From SIG440 sp045646865 (GTDB lineage: Bacteria > Bacillota > Clostridia > Monoglobales > Monoglobaceae): a stretch of 64,000 nucleotides of DNA. The DNA lies in NCBI GenBank assembly GCA_045646865.1, contig JAZRLM010000012.1:153032-217031 (forward strand), written 5' to 3'. This document shows, one piece after another, positions 42,520 through 49,610 of the stretch. Both the position numbers and the translations under genes were made by a program. Under the pieces are notes generated by a model, which saw only the letters and a program-made list of their open reading frames with translations, did not search any database and had not been told where the DNA came from. The number at the start of each line of letters is the position of its first letter. The stretch's first letter is position 1.

Positions 42520-43641
42520 TTAAATCAGCTCCTTTTCTTTTAAGTAGTTTTTAAGTTCTTCAAACTCAGTAGAAACAAAAATATTCCTCCAACGAGTAGA
42601 GGGAATGTTTTTCAGTTCGGTACGCATTGCATATCGGCTTATTTCAACAACAAATTGAAGGGATGCTATGAAAGTATTGAAGTTAAGTGTTCCTTTGAAC
42701 AATCGGAATTCTATTGTGTTTTGGTTCTCAAGATTGACAGCCATATATCGTCCGCGGGATTTAAACTGTTTCATCTTGTCAATAACTGTGTGTTCAGTAT
42801 CATTGTTTTCGCAAATGATATTGGGGTTCTCACACCATCTGAGTTCACTTGGTTTTCTGCGACTGAATTTCAGTAAATGAGAATCATAGAACTTACTCAC
42901 AAGAATAATCAGTTTGGAAATATGCAAGTCCTGAAGTTCCTGACAGTCACCAAAGAAGGAGCGGCTTAGATGAATATGTAATCCACAGGTGCTTGTGTCG
43001 TGGGAGCGGAGAGTTCCGTTTTTACAGATTTCCATTATTTCTTTCCAATCAAATTGACAGTAGTGGTAATCTAACGTACAGGGGTGAGTAACAATTTCAA
43101 AGCCTCTTGTTAGACTACCATCGTGTTTCAGGTACAACTGCTCACCATAGTTGTCCATAACAGCCTCAGCTGCGTTGTATATGAGCCTGTTATCATAATC
43201 ACCGTTTGTGTTATCAACCTCCAACTCAACTCCGAGATAGGCATTTTCGTCGCTTTCTCCATAGAAAATAGGTTCAGGCTTGTAATAATAGTCATAGATA
43301 AGACTATCAAGATTTATTTGTCTTTCGTTCATACAATCTGAGCAAAAATTCGAATCTGCATCTTCATCATAGTTTATTTCCGAGTCACGGAATACTCCCT
43401 CGCAATGACTGCAGACAAAATATCCTATTTGACAATTGGAGCATATAGGTTCTCCGTCATAATTGCCCCAATAATAATCAAAATCATAGTAGTTTCCGCA
43501 ATCAGAGCATTTAAATAGTTCCCTGTTGTGAATGCAGGTATCGCAGACATAAAATTCGGCATTGGTGTTTGGATTTACTTCGTACATTTCTTCCATTTCG
43601 TGCAGACTGCCGCACAGTTTACATTTGATTAAATTTGACAT
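42520..43641 (-). CDS. Amidoligase (COOH-NH2 ligase) with N-terminal zinc ribbons
   Basis: ATP-dependent ligase of the amidoligase_2 group, which is related to glutamine synthetase and gamma-glutamyl-cysteine ligase and is thought to join amines or peptides to carboxylates. Residues 1-110 hold six CxxC pairs (CKLC, CDTC, CSDC, CSNC, CSHC, CSDC), a string of zinc ribbons. The catalytic part has LGVELEVD (135-142), KHDGSLTRGFEIVTHP, TCGLHIHLSRSFF and RYMAVNLENQNTIEFRLFKG, the acidic and His/Arg residues of the active site. 373 residues. AGAAAGGAA precedes the ATG. First gene of the leftward operon. The target is unknown. Confidence 0.82.
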   Translation of the reverse strand: MSNLIKCKLCGSLHEMEEMYEVNPNTNAEFYVCDTCIHNRELFKCSDCGNYYDFDYYWGNYDGEPICSNCQIGYFVCSHCEGVFRDSEINYDEDADSNFCSDCMNERQINLDSLIYDYYYKPEPIFYGESDENAYLGVELEVDNTNGDYDNRLIYNAAEAVMDNYGEQLYLKHDGSLTRGFEIVTHPCTLDYHYCQFDWKEIMEICKNGTLRSHDTSTCGLHIHLSRSFFGDCQELQDLHISKLIILVSKFYDSHLLKFSRRKPSELRWCENPNIICENNDTEHTVIDKMKQFKSRGRYMAVNLENQNTIEFRLFKGTLNFNTFIASLQFVVEISRYAMRTELKNIPSTRWRNIFVSTEFEELKNYLKEKELI

Positions 43642-43731
43642 AAAATTAGTTTCCTTTCTTTAGTGAATATTTTTGATTTTGGAGCGGTTAAAGCGAGTAA
43701 TATCACCTTCTTTCATTTAGATTTGTATATA

Positions 43732-43776
43732 TAAAAAAAGAGCCACCATGCGTCGATTAAACGTACAGTGGCTCTT
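43732..43776 (-). terminator. Leader terminator upstream of the amidoligase operon
   Basis: On the minus strand AAGAGCCAC pairs with GTGGCTCTT around a 21 nt loop that itself can pair partly (TGTACG/CGCATG), followed by seven T. It lies 91 bases before the amidoligase start. A copy of CCGCTCCAAAAT occurs on each side (43676-43687 and 43804-43815), 128 bp apart. Confidence 0.7.
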
Positions 43777-43868
43777 GAGTTTTTGTATTGAAGCTTAATT
43801 TACATTTTGGAGCGGAATAACTTTTGCTGTATATAGTACACGAGGTATTTTTCGGTCGAGGCAAAATA

Positions 43869-43909
43869 AAAAAGCGGTTCCGGTCCTTAAAAGGACCGAG
43901 CCGCTTTTG
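43869..43909 (-). terminator. Terminator of the XRE repressor gene
   Basis: AAAAGCGGCTCGGTCCTT pairs with AAGGACCGGAACCGCTTTT (two mismatches), followed by a T-rich run on the minus strand. About 90 bases separate it from the repressor stop codon. Between the two terminators is a TACTAT box (minus strand, 43833-43838) that could start a short RNA. Confidence 0.75.
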
Positions 43910-43999
43910 GGTTTTGAGATAATATTGATTCTATTTTAAAATATTACATTCGCTATTTTGCATTGTAGTAATAGAAAAGGAGATTTTTGTTTTAAATAA

Positions 44000-44695
44000 T
44001 TAATCTTCTATAATACTTTTTGCTTCGTTATAATATTTTCTTATAAGTTCTTTGACAAATGTTTCTTGTGTCTGCTGATGATTACATACGGAGTTAATAA
44101 ATTCACCCATAGATAAATCAAAATGTGATCTTAACAGATTATGCAAAGTCTGAAACTCAAAAACTATAGAATCTTCTTCATTAATCCCCATCAAACTGCT
44201 GGGTATATTAACTTTAGTATCTTCTTGATATAAATGAATAATACATTTAGCGAGTTCTAAATCACAATCAAATGCATCAAGACTAATAGAAGCTGGAATT
44301 TTTAAAAGCACTCCTAATGCATTTAATATGCGGTAACAATCATCAGAAGATAAAAGTGTATCAAGTGCAAACTTTGCAAAGTTGGAATGCCATAGATTAT
44401 GTAGCATATTAGTTGATTTATCATTTAAAGGAATATGACTATCGGGAGAAGAAATGTATTCGGGATTTTCATTATCAGTAATGCATAGAATAAAGTCTGT
44501 ACTTACATTGTATAATTGAGCTAAAATTTTTAAACCGTCTATACTTACAAAACGAATACCACCTTCGTAGGTGTTGTAAGAAGAACGAGATACACCCAAT
44601 TTATCAGCTATAAAATCTTGAGTATAATTATGCTTTAGACGTAAATATTTAAGTCTTTCGTGTTTATCCTGAGGGATTGTAATATAATTTGACAT
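44000..44695 (-). CDS. XRE-family repressor
   Basis: 231 residues. The Cro/C1-type helix-turn-helix is at 10-66 (LKYLRLKHNYTQDFIADKLG, SRSSYNTYEGG, LKILAQLYNVSTDFIL). The C-terminal 160 residues are helical and unrecognised, with no LexA-like Ser/Lys protease residues or IrrE-type sites. It is divergent from the excisionase-integrase genes, with operator-like repeats between, and so probably controls excision. TTAAGGAGTT precedes the ATG. Confidence 0.82.
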   Translation of the reverse strand: MSNYITIPQDKHERLKYLRLKHNYTQDFIADKLGVSRSSYNTYEGGIRFVSIDGLKILAQLYNVSTDFILCITDNENPEYISSPDSHIPLNDKSTNMLHNLWHSNFAKFALDTLLSSDDCYRILNALGVLLKIPASISLDAFDCDLELAKCIIHLYQEDTKVNIPSSLMGINEEDSIVFEFQTLHNLLRSHFDLSMGEFINSVCNHQQTQETFVKELIRKYYNEAKSIIED

Positions 44696-44710
44696 GGCAA
44701 AACTCCTTAA

Positions 44711-44815
44711 AAAACTAACTAAATTTAAAAAGTTTAGTTATCCTATTGACAAATCGTAAATAATATGTTATATTGTTAGCATAACAAAACTTTTGAGAAT
44801 ATGTTAGCATATTGC
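44711..44815 (+). promoter_or_regulatory. Excision promoter and candidate repressor operators
   Basis: A consensus promoter TTGACA (44746-44751), 17 bp, TATATT (44769-44774) drives the excisionase and integrase genes. Flanking repeats are candidate operators: AACTAAA / TTTAGTT at about 44716-44739 and two TGTTAGCATA copies at about 44774-44784 and 44803-44813. The operator assignment is inference. Confidence 0.65.
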
Positions 44816-44882
44816 TTGGCGATTGTCAAGTATAATGTTCTAAAAAGTTTTAAAAACTAATAGTAAAAGGTGGTGAAACATT

Positions 44883-45053
44883 ATGCTAGATAATTATAAA
44901 GATGTTCTATCTGTGAACGATTTATATGAAATTCTTCCGCTTGGCAAAAATAAGATTTATGGTTTACTTAATAACGGAACTATAAAATCTATTAGAGTGG
45001 ATGGAAGAATTCTCATTCCCAAAAAGAATCTTATTCATTTTTTAGAATGTTAA
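44883..45053 (+). CDS. xis: Excisionase-like small helix-turn-helix protein
   Basis: 56 residues. LSVNDLYEILPLGKNKIYGL followed by NNGTIKSIRVDGRILIPKK is the MerR-like winged helix (HTH_17) typical of excisionases, which bind and bend att DNA to favour excision. AGGTGG lies before the ATG. It is 55 bases upstream of the integrase gene on the same transcript. Confidence 0.8.
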   Translation: MLDNYKDVLSVNDLYEILPLGKNKIYGLLNNGTIKSIRVDGRILIPKKNLIHFLEC

Positions 45054-45055
45054 GC

Positions 45056-45092
45056 AACTACAAAACTAACTACAAAACTTAACTACAAAACT
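45056..45092 (+). repeat. Three tandem 12 bp repeats between xis and int
   Basis: AACTACAAAACT at 45056-45067, 45068-45079 and 45081-45092, perfect copies with one extra T before the last. The third abuts the integrase RBS. Likely a protein-binding site (Xis, Int or a translational regulator). Confidence 0.75.
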
Positions 45093-45108
45093 AAGGAGCT
45101 GATGATTA

Positions 45109-46248
45109 TTGAGAGGAAGTTTACAAACAAAAGGAAAATTATATTATGGGGTTATATCAATAAAAGGAAAGAAAAAATGGATAAATCTACATATACCAGC
45201 GGATAAAGGTAATAAAAGAAAAGCGGAACAAGCTTTAACTAGGCTTGTTGGTGAGTATTTTGATAACCCTGATATATTCAACAAAAATGATTTTGTTGAT
45301 ATCATTAATAAGTGGCTTAAATATTCATCCAATCATGTTGATGAAGTTACATACTTAGGGTATGAGCAATATGTTATAAAACATATCATACCATATTTTG
45401 AACCTTTAAAATTAAAGTTGCAGGATATTACGCTTAAAGATATTGAGGAATACTTCAATTATAAATCCGTTGCAGGAAGATTAGACGGCAAAGAAGGAGG
45501 ATTATCTTTGAGAACAATTAAGCTTCACGGCGTTGTCCTGAGTCAGATATTCGAGTATGCTTTGTATAGCGGTTTAATAAAGGATAATCCTTGTAAATAT
45601 GCTAAGTATCCAAAAGCTAAGAGTACAACAACGGTCAGCTCTTTTTATAGCACTGAACAATGTCTTAAACTGTTAAAAGTAACAGAAAACACAATGTTGT
45701 ATAATATGATTTACATAACATTCTTATATGGTTTAAGAAGGTCTGAATTGTTAGGGCTAAAATGGAATGCTGTTGACTTTACAAATGATACTTTAACAAT
45801 AAAACATACCGTAGTTTTACAAAATAAAGTGGTTCGAAAAGATAAGACGAAAAATCGAACCAGCAACAGAGTATATCCATTACTTCCAGAGGTAAGAAAT
45901 ATACTTGAATGCCTTAAAAAGAAGCAAGAAGAAAACAGAAAAACTTTGGGGAATTATTATGAGGAAAATGGATATATCTTTGTCAAAAAGGACGGGAAAC
46001 AGTATTATCCGTCTTATCCAACTCATGAACTATCAAAAGTAATAAATAGGAATAAATTGGAACATATAAGATGGCATGATTTAAGACACAGTACAGCCAG
46101 TTTGCTAATAGAAAAAGGTTGGCAAATGAAAGAAATTTCGGAATGGCTCGGACATGCGGATATAGGAACCACAATGAATATTTACGGACATCTTAGAATG
46201 GAGCATAAAAGAGAAATCGCAAAAGGTTTAAACGGAGTGTTAAGTTAA
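45109..46248 (+). CDS. int: Tyrosine recombinase (integrase)
   Basis: Integrates the element at tRNA-Lys. 379 residues with an arm-binding N-terminal domain, a SAM-like core-binding domain (about 65-170), and the catalytic domain with the active residues in LYGLRRSELLG (Arg), WHDLRHSTAS (His-x-x-Arg), LGHADIGTT (His) and MNIYGHL (nucleophile Tyr). The start is TTG, with AAGGAG at 10 nt; the nearby ATG at 45102 is out of frame. It ends 114 bases from attR. Confidence 0.94.
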   Translation: MRGSLQTKGKLYYGVISIKGKKKWINLHIPADKGNKRKAEQALTRLVGEYFDNPDIFNKNDFVDIINKWLKYSSNHVDEVTYLGYEQYVIKHIIPYFEPLKLKLQDITLKDIEEYFNYKSVAGRLDGKEGGLSLRTIKLHGVVLSQIFEYALYSGLIKDNPCKYAKYPKAKSTTTVSSFYSTEQCLKLLKVTENTMLYNMIYITFLYGLRRSELLGLKWNAVDFTNDTLTIKHTVVLQNKVVRKDKTKNRTSNRVYPLLPEVRNILECLKKKQEENRKTLGNYYEENGYIFVKKDGKQYYPSYPTHELSKVINRNKLEHIRWHDLRHSTASLLIEKGWQMKEISEWLGHADIGTTMNIYGHLRMEHKREIAKGLNGVLS

Positions 46249-46272
46249 GAACAAAATAAAATAATCAAATGA

Positions 46273-46293
46273 GTTAGAAAATCAGTTAGAAAA
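46273..46293 (+). repeat. Putative integrase arm-type sites, right
   Basis: GTTAGAAAA at 46273-46281 and 46285-46293, same orientation and nearly the same spacing as the pair inside attL. Confidence 0.5.
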
Positions 46294-46323
46294 GTTGATA
46301 TTGCATATAAAAAAGACGAAAAG

Positions 46324-46357
46324 AAAAAACCCTCAAAGCCTTGTGGCTCTAAGGGTT
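46324..46357 (-). terminator. Terminator of tRNA-Lys supplied by the element
   Basis: On the minus strand AACCCTTAGAGCC pairs with GGCTTTGAGGGTT (two G-U) around ACAA, followed by TTTTTT. It replaces the terminator lost to the left end on integration. Confidence 0.85.
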
Positions 46358-46361
46358 CAAG

Positions 46362-46407
46362 TGGTACACCTTCAGGGACTCGAACCCTGGACACCCTGAT
46401 TAAGAGT
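46362..46407. repeat. attR: attR: 46 bp direct repeat inside tRNA-Lys
   Basis: Identical to 28081-28126 and part of the intact tRNA. Confidence 0.93.
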
Positions 46408-46437
46408 CAGGTGCTCTACCAGCTGAGCTAAAGGTGC
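46362..46437 (-). tRNA. tRNA-Lys(CTT)
   Basis: 76 bases. Acceptor GCACCTT/AAGGTGT, D arm GCTCAGCTGGTAGAGC, anticodon loop CTCTTAA with anticodon CTT closed by CCTGA/TCAGG, T arm CCAGGGTTCGAGTCCCTG, discriminator A and encoded CCA. It is intact because the element carries a copy of its 3' half. Confidence 0.96.
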
Positions 46438-46466
46438 ATTTGGTGTGTTGCCGTTGCAACTATTAG

Positions 46467-46495
46467 AGTATACTCTTTTTTTTATGGTTTGTCAA
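46467..46495 (-). promoter_or_regulatory. Promoter of tRNA-Lys
   Basis: Minus strand TTGACA, 17 bp, TATACT; perfect -35. It is outside the element, so tRNA expression is kept. Confidence 0.85.
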
Positions 46496-46693
46496 CCCTT
46501 TTTTGAAAAAAAGTTAAAAATTATTTGTATTTTTTGTATTGTGACGGTGTGCAGACGATTTTTCCTTTAATGTGCGTGTAAAATAACTTATATTTGAAAA
46601 AACATTGATATTGAGAAGTTATGTTTGTCAAGCAAGTGTGTTGTAGTTTTTATCAATATATCTGACGAACTCAGTTATACTGGGGTATATTTA

Positions 46694-46722
46694 TTGACAC
46701 CGACCTTTTAATATGATAAAAT
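46694..46722 (+). promoter_or_regulatory. Promoter of the cysteine-rich protein and ligA
   Basis: TTGACA, 17 bp, TAAAAT, 36 bp before the start codon. The region 46496-46693 between the two promoters shows no other feature. Confidence 0.75.
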
Positions 46723-46758
46723 ATTATCAGTAGAAACGACTTATAAGGTGAGATTTTT

Positions 46759-47010
46759 ATGAGTTATAAATATTTTGAAAATCGTGAATGTGAGTTCTAT
46801 CCCTGTCATAAGGTTGGCAATATGAACTGCCTTTTTTGCTTTTGCCCCTTATATAATATGGAATGTGAGGGAAACTATGAAATGATTAAGGGTAAAAACG
46901 GCGAAGCTATTAAGGACTGCAGCAATTGTATTTTACCCCATATCGAAAGCGGTTATGATTACGTAATGAAATACCTGAAACGAAAGGCTTGTGGCGAAAA
47001 TGAGTATTGA
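46759..47010 (+). CDS. Cysteine-rich small-domain protein
   Basis: 83 residues with Cys at RECEFYPCHK, NCLFCFCPLY, MECEGNY and KDCSNCILPH, then SGYDYV. This is the pattern of the cysteine-rich small domain (PF04071), a probable metal-binding protein also found fused to or near cobamide enzymes. Function unknown. It overlaps ligA by 11 bases. AAGGTGAG precedes the ATG. Confidence 0.8.
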   Translation: MSYKYFENRECEFYPCHKVGNMNCLFCFCPLYNMECEGNYEMIKGKNGEAIKDCSNCILPHIESGYDYVMKYLKRKACGENEY

Positions 47011-48976
47011 AAATGAAATCCTTCAGTTAAGAAAAGAAATTGAAGAACACAACCACAATTATTATGTGCTGGATAATCCCACAATTACCGATTATGAATA
47101 TGATATTCTCCTTCACAAGCTGATAAGGTTGGAGGAGGAAAATCCCCAATTTGCAGACGAGAATTCCCCAACCAAACGTGTTGGCGGTGTTGCGCTTAAA
47201 GAGTTTGAGCAGGTTCAGCACGAGGTTCCGATGCAGAGCTTAGGTGACGTATTTTCAAAAGACGAAATTATGGATTTTGACAAAAGGGTTGCGCAAGGGT
47301 TAGAAGGTCAGCCTTGCGAGTATGTTGTTGAAATGAAAATAGACGGATTATCTGTATCGTTGGAATACGAAAACGGAAGGTTTGTCAAAGGTTCCACCCG
47401 AGGGGACGGAATGGTGGGTGAAAACATTACCGAAAACCTTAAAACTATAAAATCAATCCCTTTGATTTTGCCCGAGGCGGTTGAACGTCTGGAGGTCAGA
47501 GGCGAGGTTTATATGCCCAAAGCAAGCTTTGAGGCACTGAATGCCCAGCGCAAGGAATCAGGAGAGCCGCTTTTTGCAAACCCACGTAATGCGGCAGCAG
47601 GCTCACTTAGACAGCTTGACAGCAAAATTACTGCAAGGAGAAACCTTGACGTGTTTATCTTTAATATACAGCAAACCTCAAAGGTACTTGAAAGCCACAC
47701 ACAGGGTCTTGAATGGCTTAAATCCCTTGGGTTTAAGGTAAGCCCCAGACGGTCGGTTTTTGACACAATGGATAAGGCTTATGAGGAAATTCAGAATATA
47801 GGTAGAGAACGTGCTAGTCTTCCCTTTGATATTGACGGTGCGGTGGTAAAGGTCAACAGCCTGCGTCAACGTGATGAGCTTGGCACAACCACAAAAGTAC
47901 CCAAGTGGGCGATTGCTTATAAGTTCCCAGCCGAACAGCAGGAAACAACGGTGGAAGATATTATAGTTCAGGTTGGCAGAACGGGTGTTATCACCCCCAA
48001 TGCGGTACTTACCCCTGTCAGGGTTGCAGGGTCAACTGTCAGCCGTGCTACACTTCACAACGAGGACTTTATCCGTGAAAAAGGTCTGATGATTGGCGAC
48101 TGTGTGCTGATACAAAAGGCAGGGGACATCATTCCGGAAGTTGCCAAAGTTCTTAAAGAGAAGAGAACAGGCACAGAGCGCGAATTTGTTATGCCAACGG
48201 TTTGCCCTGCTTGCGGTGAGACTCTTTTCCGTGAGGAAGGCGAGGCGGCACTTAGATGTGTCAGCACCAACTGTCCGGCACAAAGGGTACGCAGTATAAT
48301 TCACTTTGCATCAAGGGGCGCAATGGATATTGAAGGCCTTGGTGATATGATTGTTGAACAGCTTGTTGAATCTGGCCTTATCAAGAATACTGCAGATTTG
48401 TTTTACCTTAAGTATGAGGACGTTGTGGAATTAGAGCGATTTGCTGATAAATCGGCTCAAAACCTGATTGACGCAATCGAAGGAGCAAAGAAAAACCCCC
48501 TAGACAAGCTTCTTTGTGGTTTGGGTATTCGACTTATCGGTGCTAAGGCGGCAAAGAATATAGCACAATATTTTGGCAATATGGACAGCATTATGGCGGC
48601 AACGGTTGAGCAGGTAGCCGCCATTGATGATGTGGGCACCAAAATGGCAGAAAGCCTTGTACACTATTTCAGCGAGCCTGAAACAAAGGAACTGATTGAA
48701 AGAATGAAAAATGCAGGAGTGAATATGATTGCCGAAGAAAAACCGATGGGCGGAAATTTAGAGGGCAAGACCTTTGTTCTTACAGGGACATTCCCAACAC
48801 TTAAACGTTCCGAGGCTCAAAAGCTGATTGAGGACAACGGCGGCAAGGTATCAGGCTCGGTGTCAAAAAAGACCGACTTTGTGGTTGCCGGCGAGGAGGC
48901 AGGCAGCAAGCTTGACAAGGCTCAAACCCTTGGAATTGTGGTAATAACCGAAGAAGATCTCTTAAAAATGATATAA
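47000..48976 (+). CDS. ligA: NAD-dependent DNA ligase
   Basis: Seals nicks in replication and repair. 658 residues: Ia and adenylation domain with the AMP-accepting Lys113 in KIDGL, OB fold, four-Cys zinc finger (CPACGETLF, then CVSTNCPAQ), helix-hairpin-helix repeats (500-570), and a C-terminal BRCT domain (KTFVLTGTFPTLKRSEAQ). The ATG at 47000 lies in the end of the upstream gene, so the two are coupled. A GTG three codons earlier is possible. Confidence 0.97.
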   Translation: MSIENEILQLRKEIEEHNHNYYVLDNPTITDYEYDILLHKLIRLEEENPQFADENSPTKRVGGVALKEFEQVQHEVPMQSLGDVFSKDEIMDFDKRVAQGLEGQPCEYVVEMKIDGLSVSLEYENGRFVKGSTRGDGMVGENITENLKTIKSIPLILPEAVERLEVRGEVYMPKASFEALNAQRKESGEPLFANPRNAAAGSLRQLDSKITARRNLDVFIFNIQQTSKVLESHTQGLEWLKSLGFKVSPRRSVFDTMDKAYEEIQNIGRERASLPFDIDGAVVKVNSLRQRDELGTTTKVPKWAIAYKFPAEQQETTVEDIIVQVGRTGVITPNAVLTPVRVAGSTVSRATLHNEDFIREKGLMIGDCVLIQKAGDIIPEVAKVLKEKRTGTEREFVMPTVCPACGETLFREEGEAALRCVSTNCPAQRVRSIIHFASRGAMDIEGLGDMIVEQLVESGLIKNTADLFYLKYEDVVELERFADKSAQNLIDAIEGAKKNPLDKLLCGLGIRLIGAKAAKNIAQYFGNMDSIMAATVEQVAAIDDVGTKMAESLVHYFSEPETKELIERMKNAGVNMIAEEKPMGGNLEGKTFVLTGTFPTLKRSEAQKLIEDNGGKVSGSVSKKTDFVVAGEEAGSKLDKAQTLGIVVITEEDLLKMI

Positions 48977-48991
48977 ATTTTAAAAAAGTTA

Positions 48992-49041
48992 TTGACAAAT
49001 TACTCCTACAAGTGTAAGATATAGTTAAACTTACAATTGTA
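48992..49041 (+). promoter_or_regulatory. blaI/M56 promoter with two BlaI-type operators
   Basis: TTGACA (48992-48997), 17 bp, TAAGAT (49015-49020). Two dyads with the TACAnnTGTA core of BlaI/MecI operators are present: TACAAGTGTA at 49007-49016, overlapping the -10 box, and TACAATTGTA at 49032-49041, just past the start point. Their centres are 25 bp apart. This predicts autorepression of the pair. Confidence 0.75.
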
Positions 49042-49056
49042 GGAGTAACTTTTTTT
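49000..49056 (+). terminator. Terminator of ligA formed by the paired operators
   Basis: TTACTCCTACAAGTGTAAG and CTTACAATTGTAGGAGTAA form a 19 bp stem with one mismatch and an 11 nt loop, followed by a T-run. Read-through RNA from ligA would terminate here, while transcription started inside the stem lacks the 5' arm. Confidence 0.7.
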
Positions 49057-49206
49057 GTATAATAGGGAATTACGTAATGTCCTATTATACAAAACCTTGA
49101 TTTAATGCCCGTACGAACTTTTTTGCTGATAGCGAAAACGCACATGGGCAAACAAAGCGAGATTTCTGCGACCGCAGCAAGGCGAACGGCGCAGCCGCTT
49201 TGTTCC
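49056..49206 (+). repeat. Dispersed multi-hairpin repeat, copy B
   Basis: Same order as copy A at 17584-17701: the palindrome GTATAATAGGGAATTA / TAATGTCCTATTATAC (49057-49090), a TGCCCGTGC-like / CATGGGCA hairpin, and ACAAAGCG / CGCTTTGT, here enlarged by a GC-rich insert (CTGCGACCGCAGCAAGGCG). It lies within the 5' UTR of the blaI-like gene. Confidence 0.65.
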
Positions 49207-49226
49207 TAAAATATTCAGGAGGTGAT

Positions 49227-49595
49227 ATGGTGAAGGATACAAAAGATATCAGCACAGCCGAGCTTGAAATTATGGAGGTTTTGTGGTCTGCGGACAAGCC
49301 TCTTAGTATTCAGGCGGTATGCGACGGTATTTCGGATGATAAGTGGAAGTATAATACCGTGGGAACAATGCTCCTTCGGCTTGCTGAAAAAGGTATTGTC
49401 AGCTCAAATAAGGTTAACCGTGTTATTCAGTACTCACCCATTCTTATGCGCGAGGAGTATAAGAAGGAGCAGACCTCAAAGCTGATTTCAAGGCTGTATG
49501 GTGGCTCTGCCCGCGACCTTGCGGCATCTCTAATCGGTAGCGGTGATGTAACCAAAGAGGATATTGACGAGTTGAGAAAGATGTTTAATCTGTAA
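49227..49595 (+). CDS. BlaI/MecI-family transcriptional repressor
   Basis: 122 residues. A winged-helix domain (STAELEIMEVLWSADKPLSI, then NTVGTMLLRLAEKGIVSSNK) is followed by a short dimerisation part with the cleavage-region-like sequence REEYKKEQTSKLISRLYGGS. It binds TACAnnTGTA operators, two of which are at its promoter. CAGGAGG lies close to the ATG; a GTG one codon later has better spacing. It is 15 bases from the M56 gene. Confidence 0.87.
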   Translation: MVKDTKDISTAELEIMEVLWSADKPLSIQAVCDGISDDKWKYNTVGTMLLRLAEKGIVSSNKVNRVIQYSPILMREEYKKEQTSKLISRLYGGSARDLAASLIGSGDVTKEDIDELRKMFNL

Positions 49596-49610
49596 TGGGG
49601 AGGAAAGGGT

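Larger units (their letters stand above)
28081..46407. mobile_element. Integrated element in tRNA-Lys(CTT), about 18.3 kb
   Basis: Bounded by perfect 46 bp direct repeats (28081-28126 and 46362-46407) that are the 3' part of tRNA-Lys from the anticodon loop on. The right copy keeps the tRNA whole; the left copy is only the 3' remnant. Integrase, excisionase-like and repressor genes sit at the right end, next to the intact tRNA. The interior is clearly more AT-rich than the flanks. Cargo: replication-type protein, structured RNA, Rhs toxin-type genes, resolvase and an amidoligase operon. No relaxase, type IV secretion or phage structural genes, so if mobile it probably depends on a helper or moves by excision and replication only. 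Confidence 0.93.

Noticed and set aside
28308..46248. Prophage
   Set aside because: Integrase, excisionase and repressor are phage-like, but no terminase, portal, capsid, tail, holin or endolysin gene is present.
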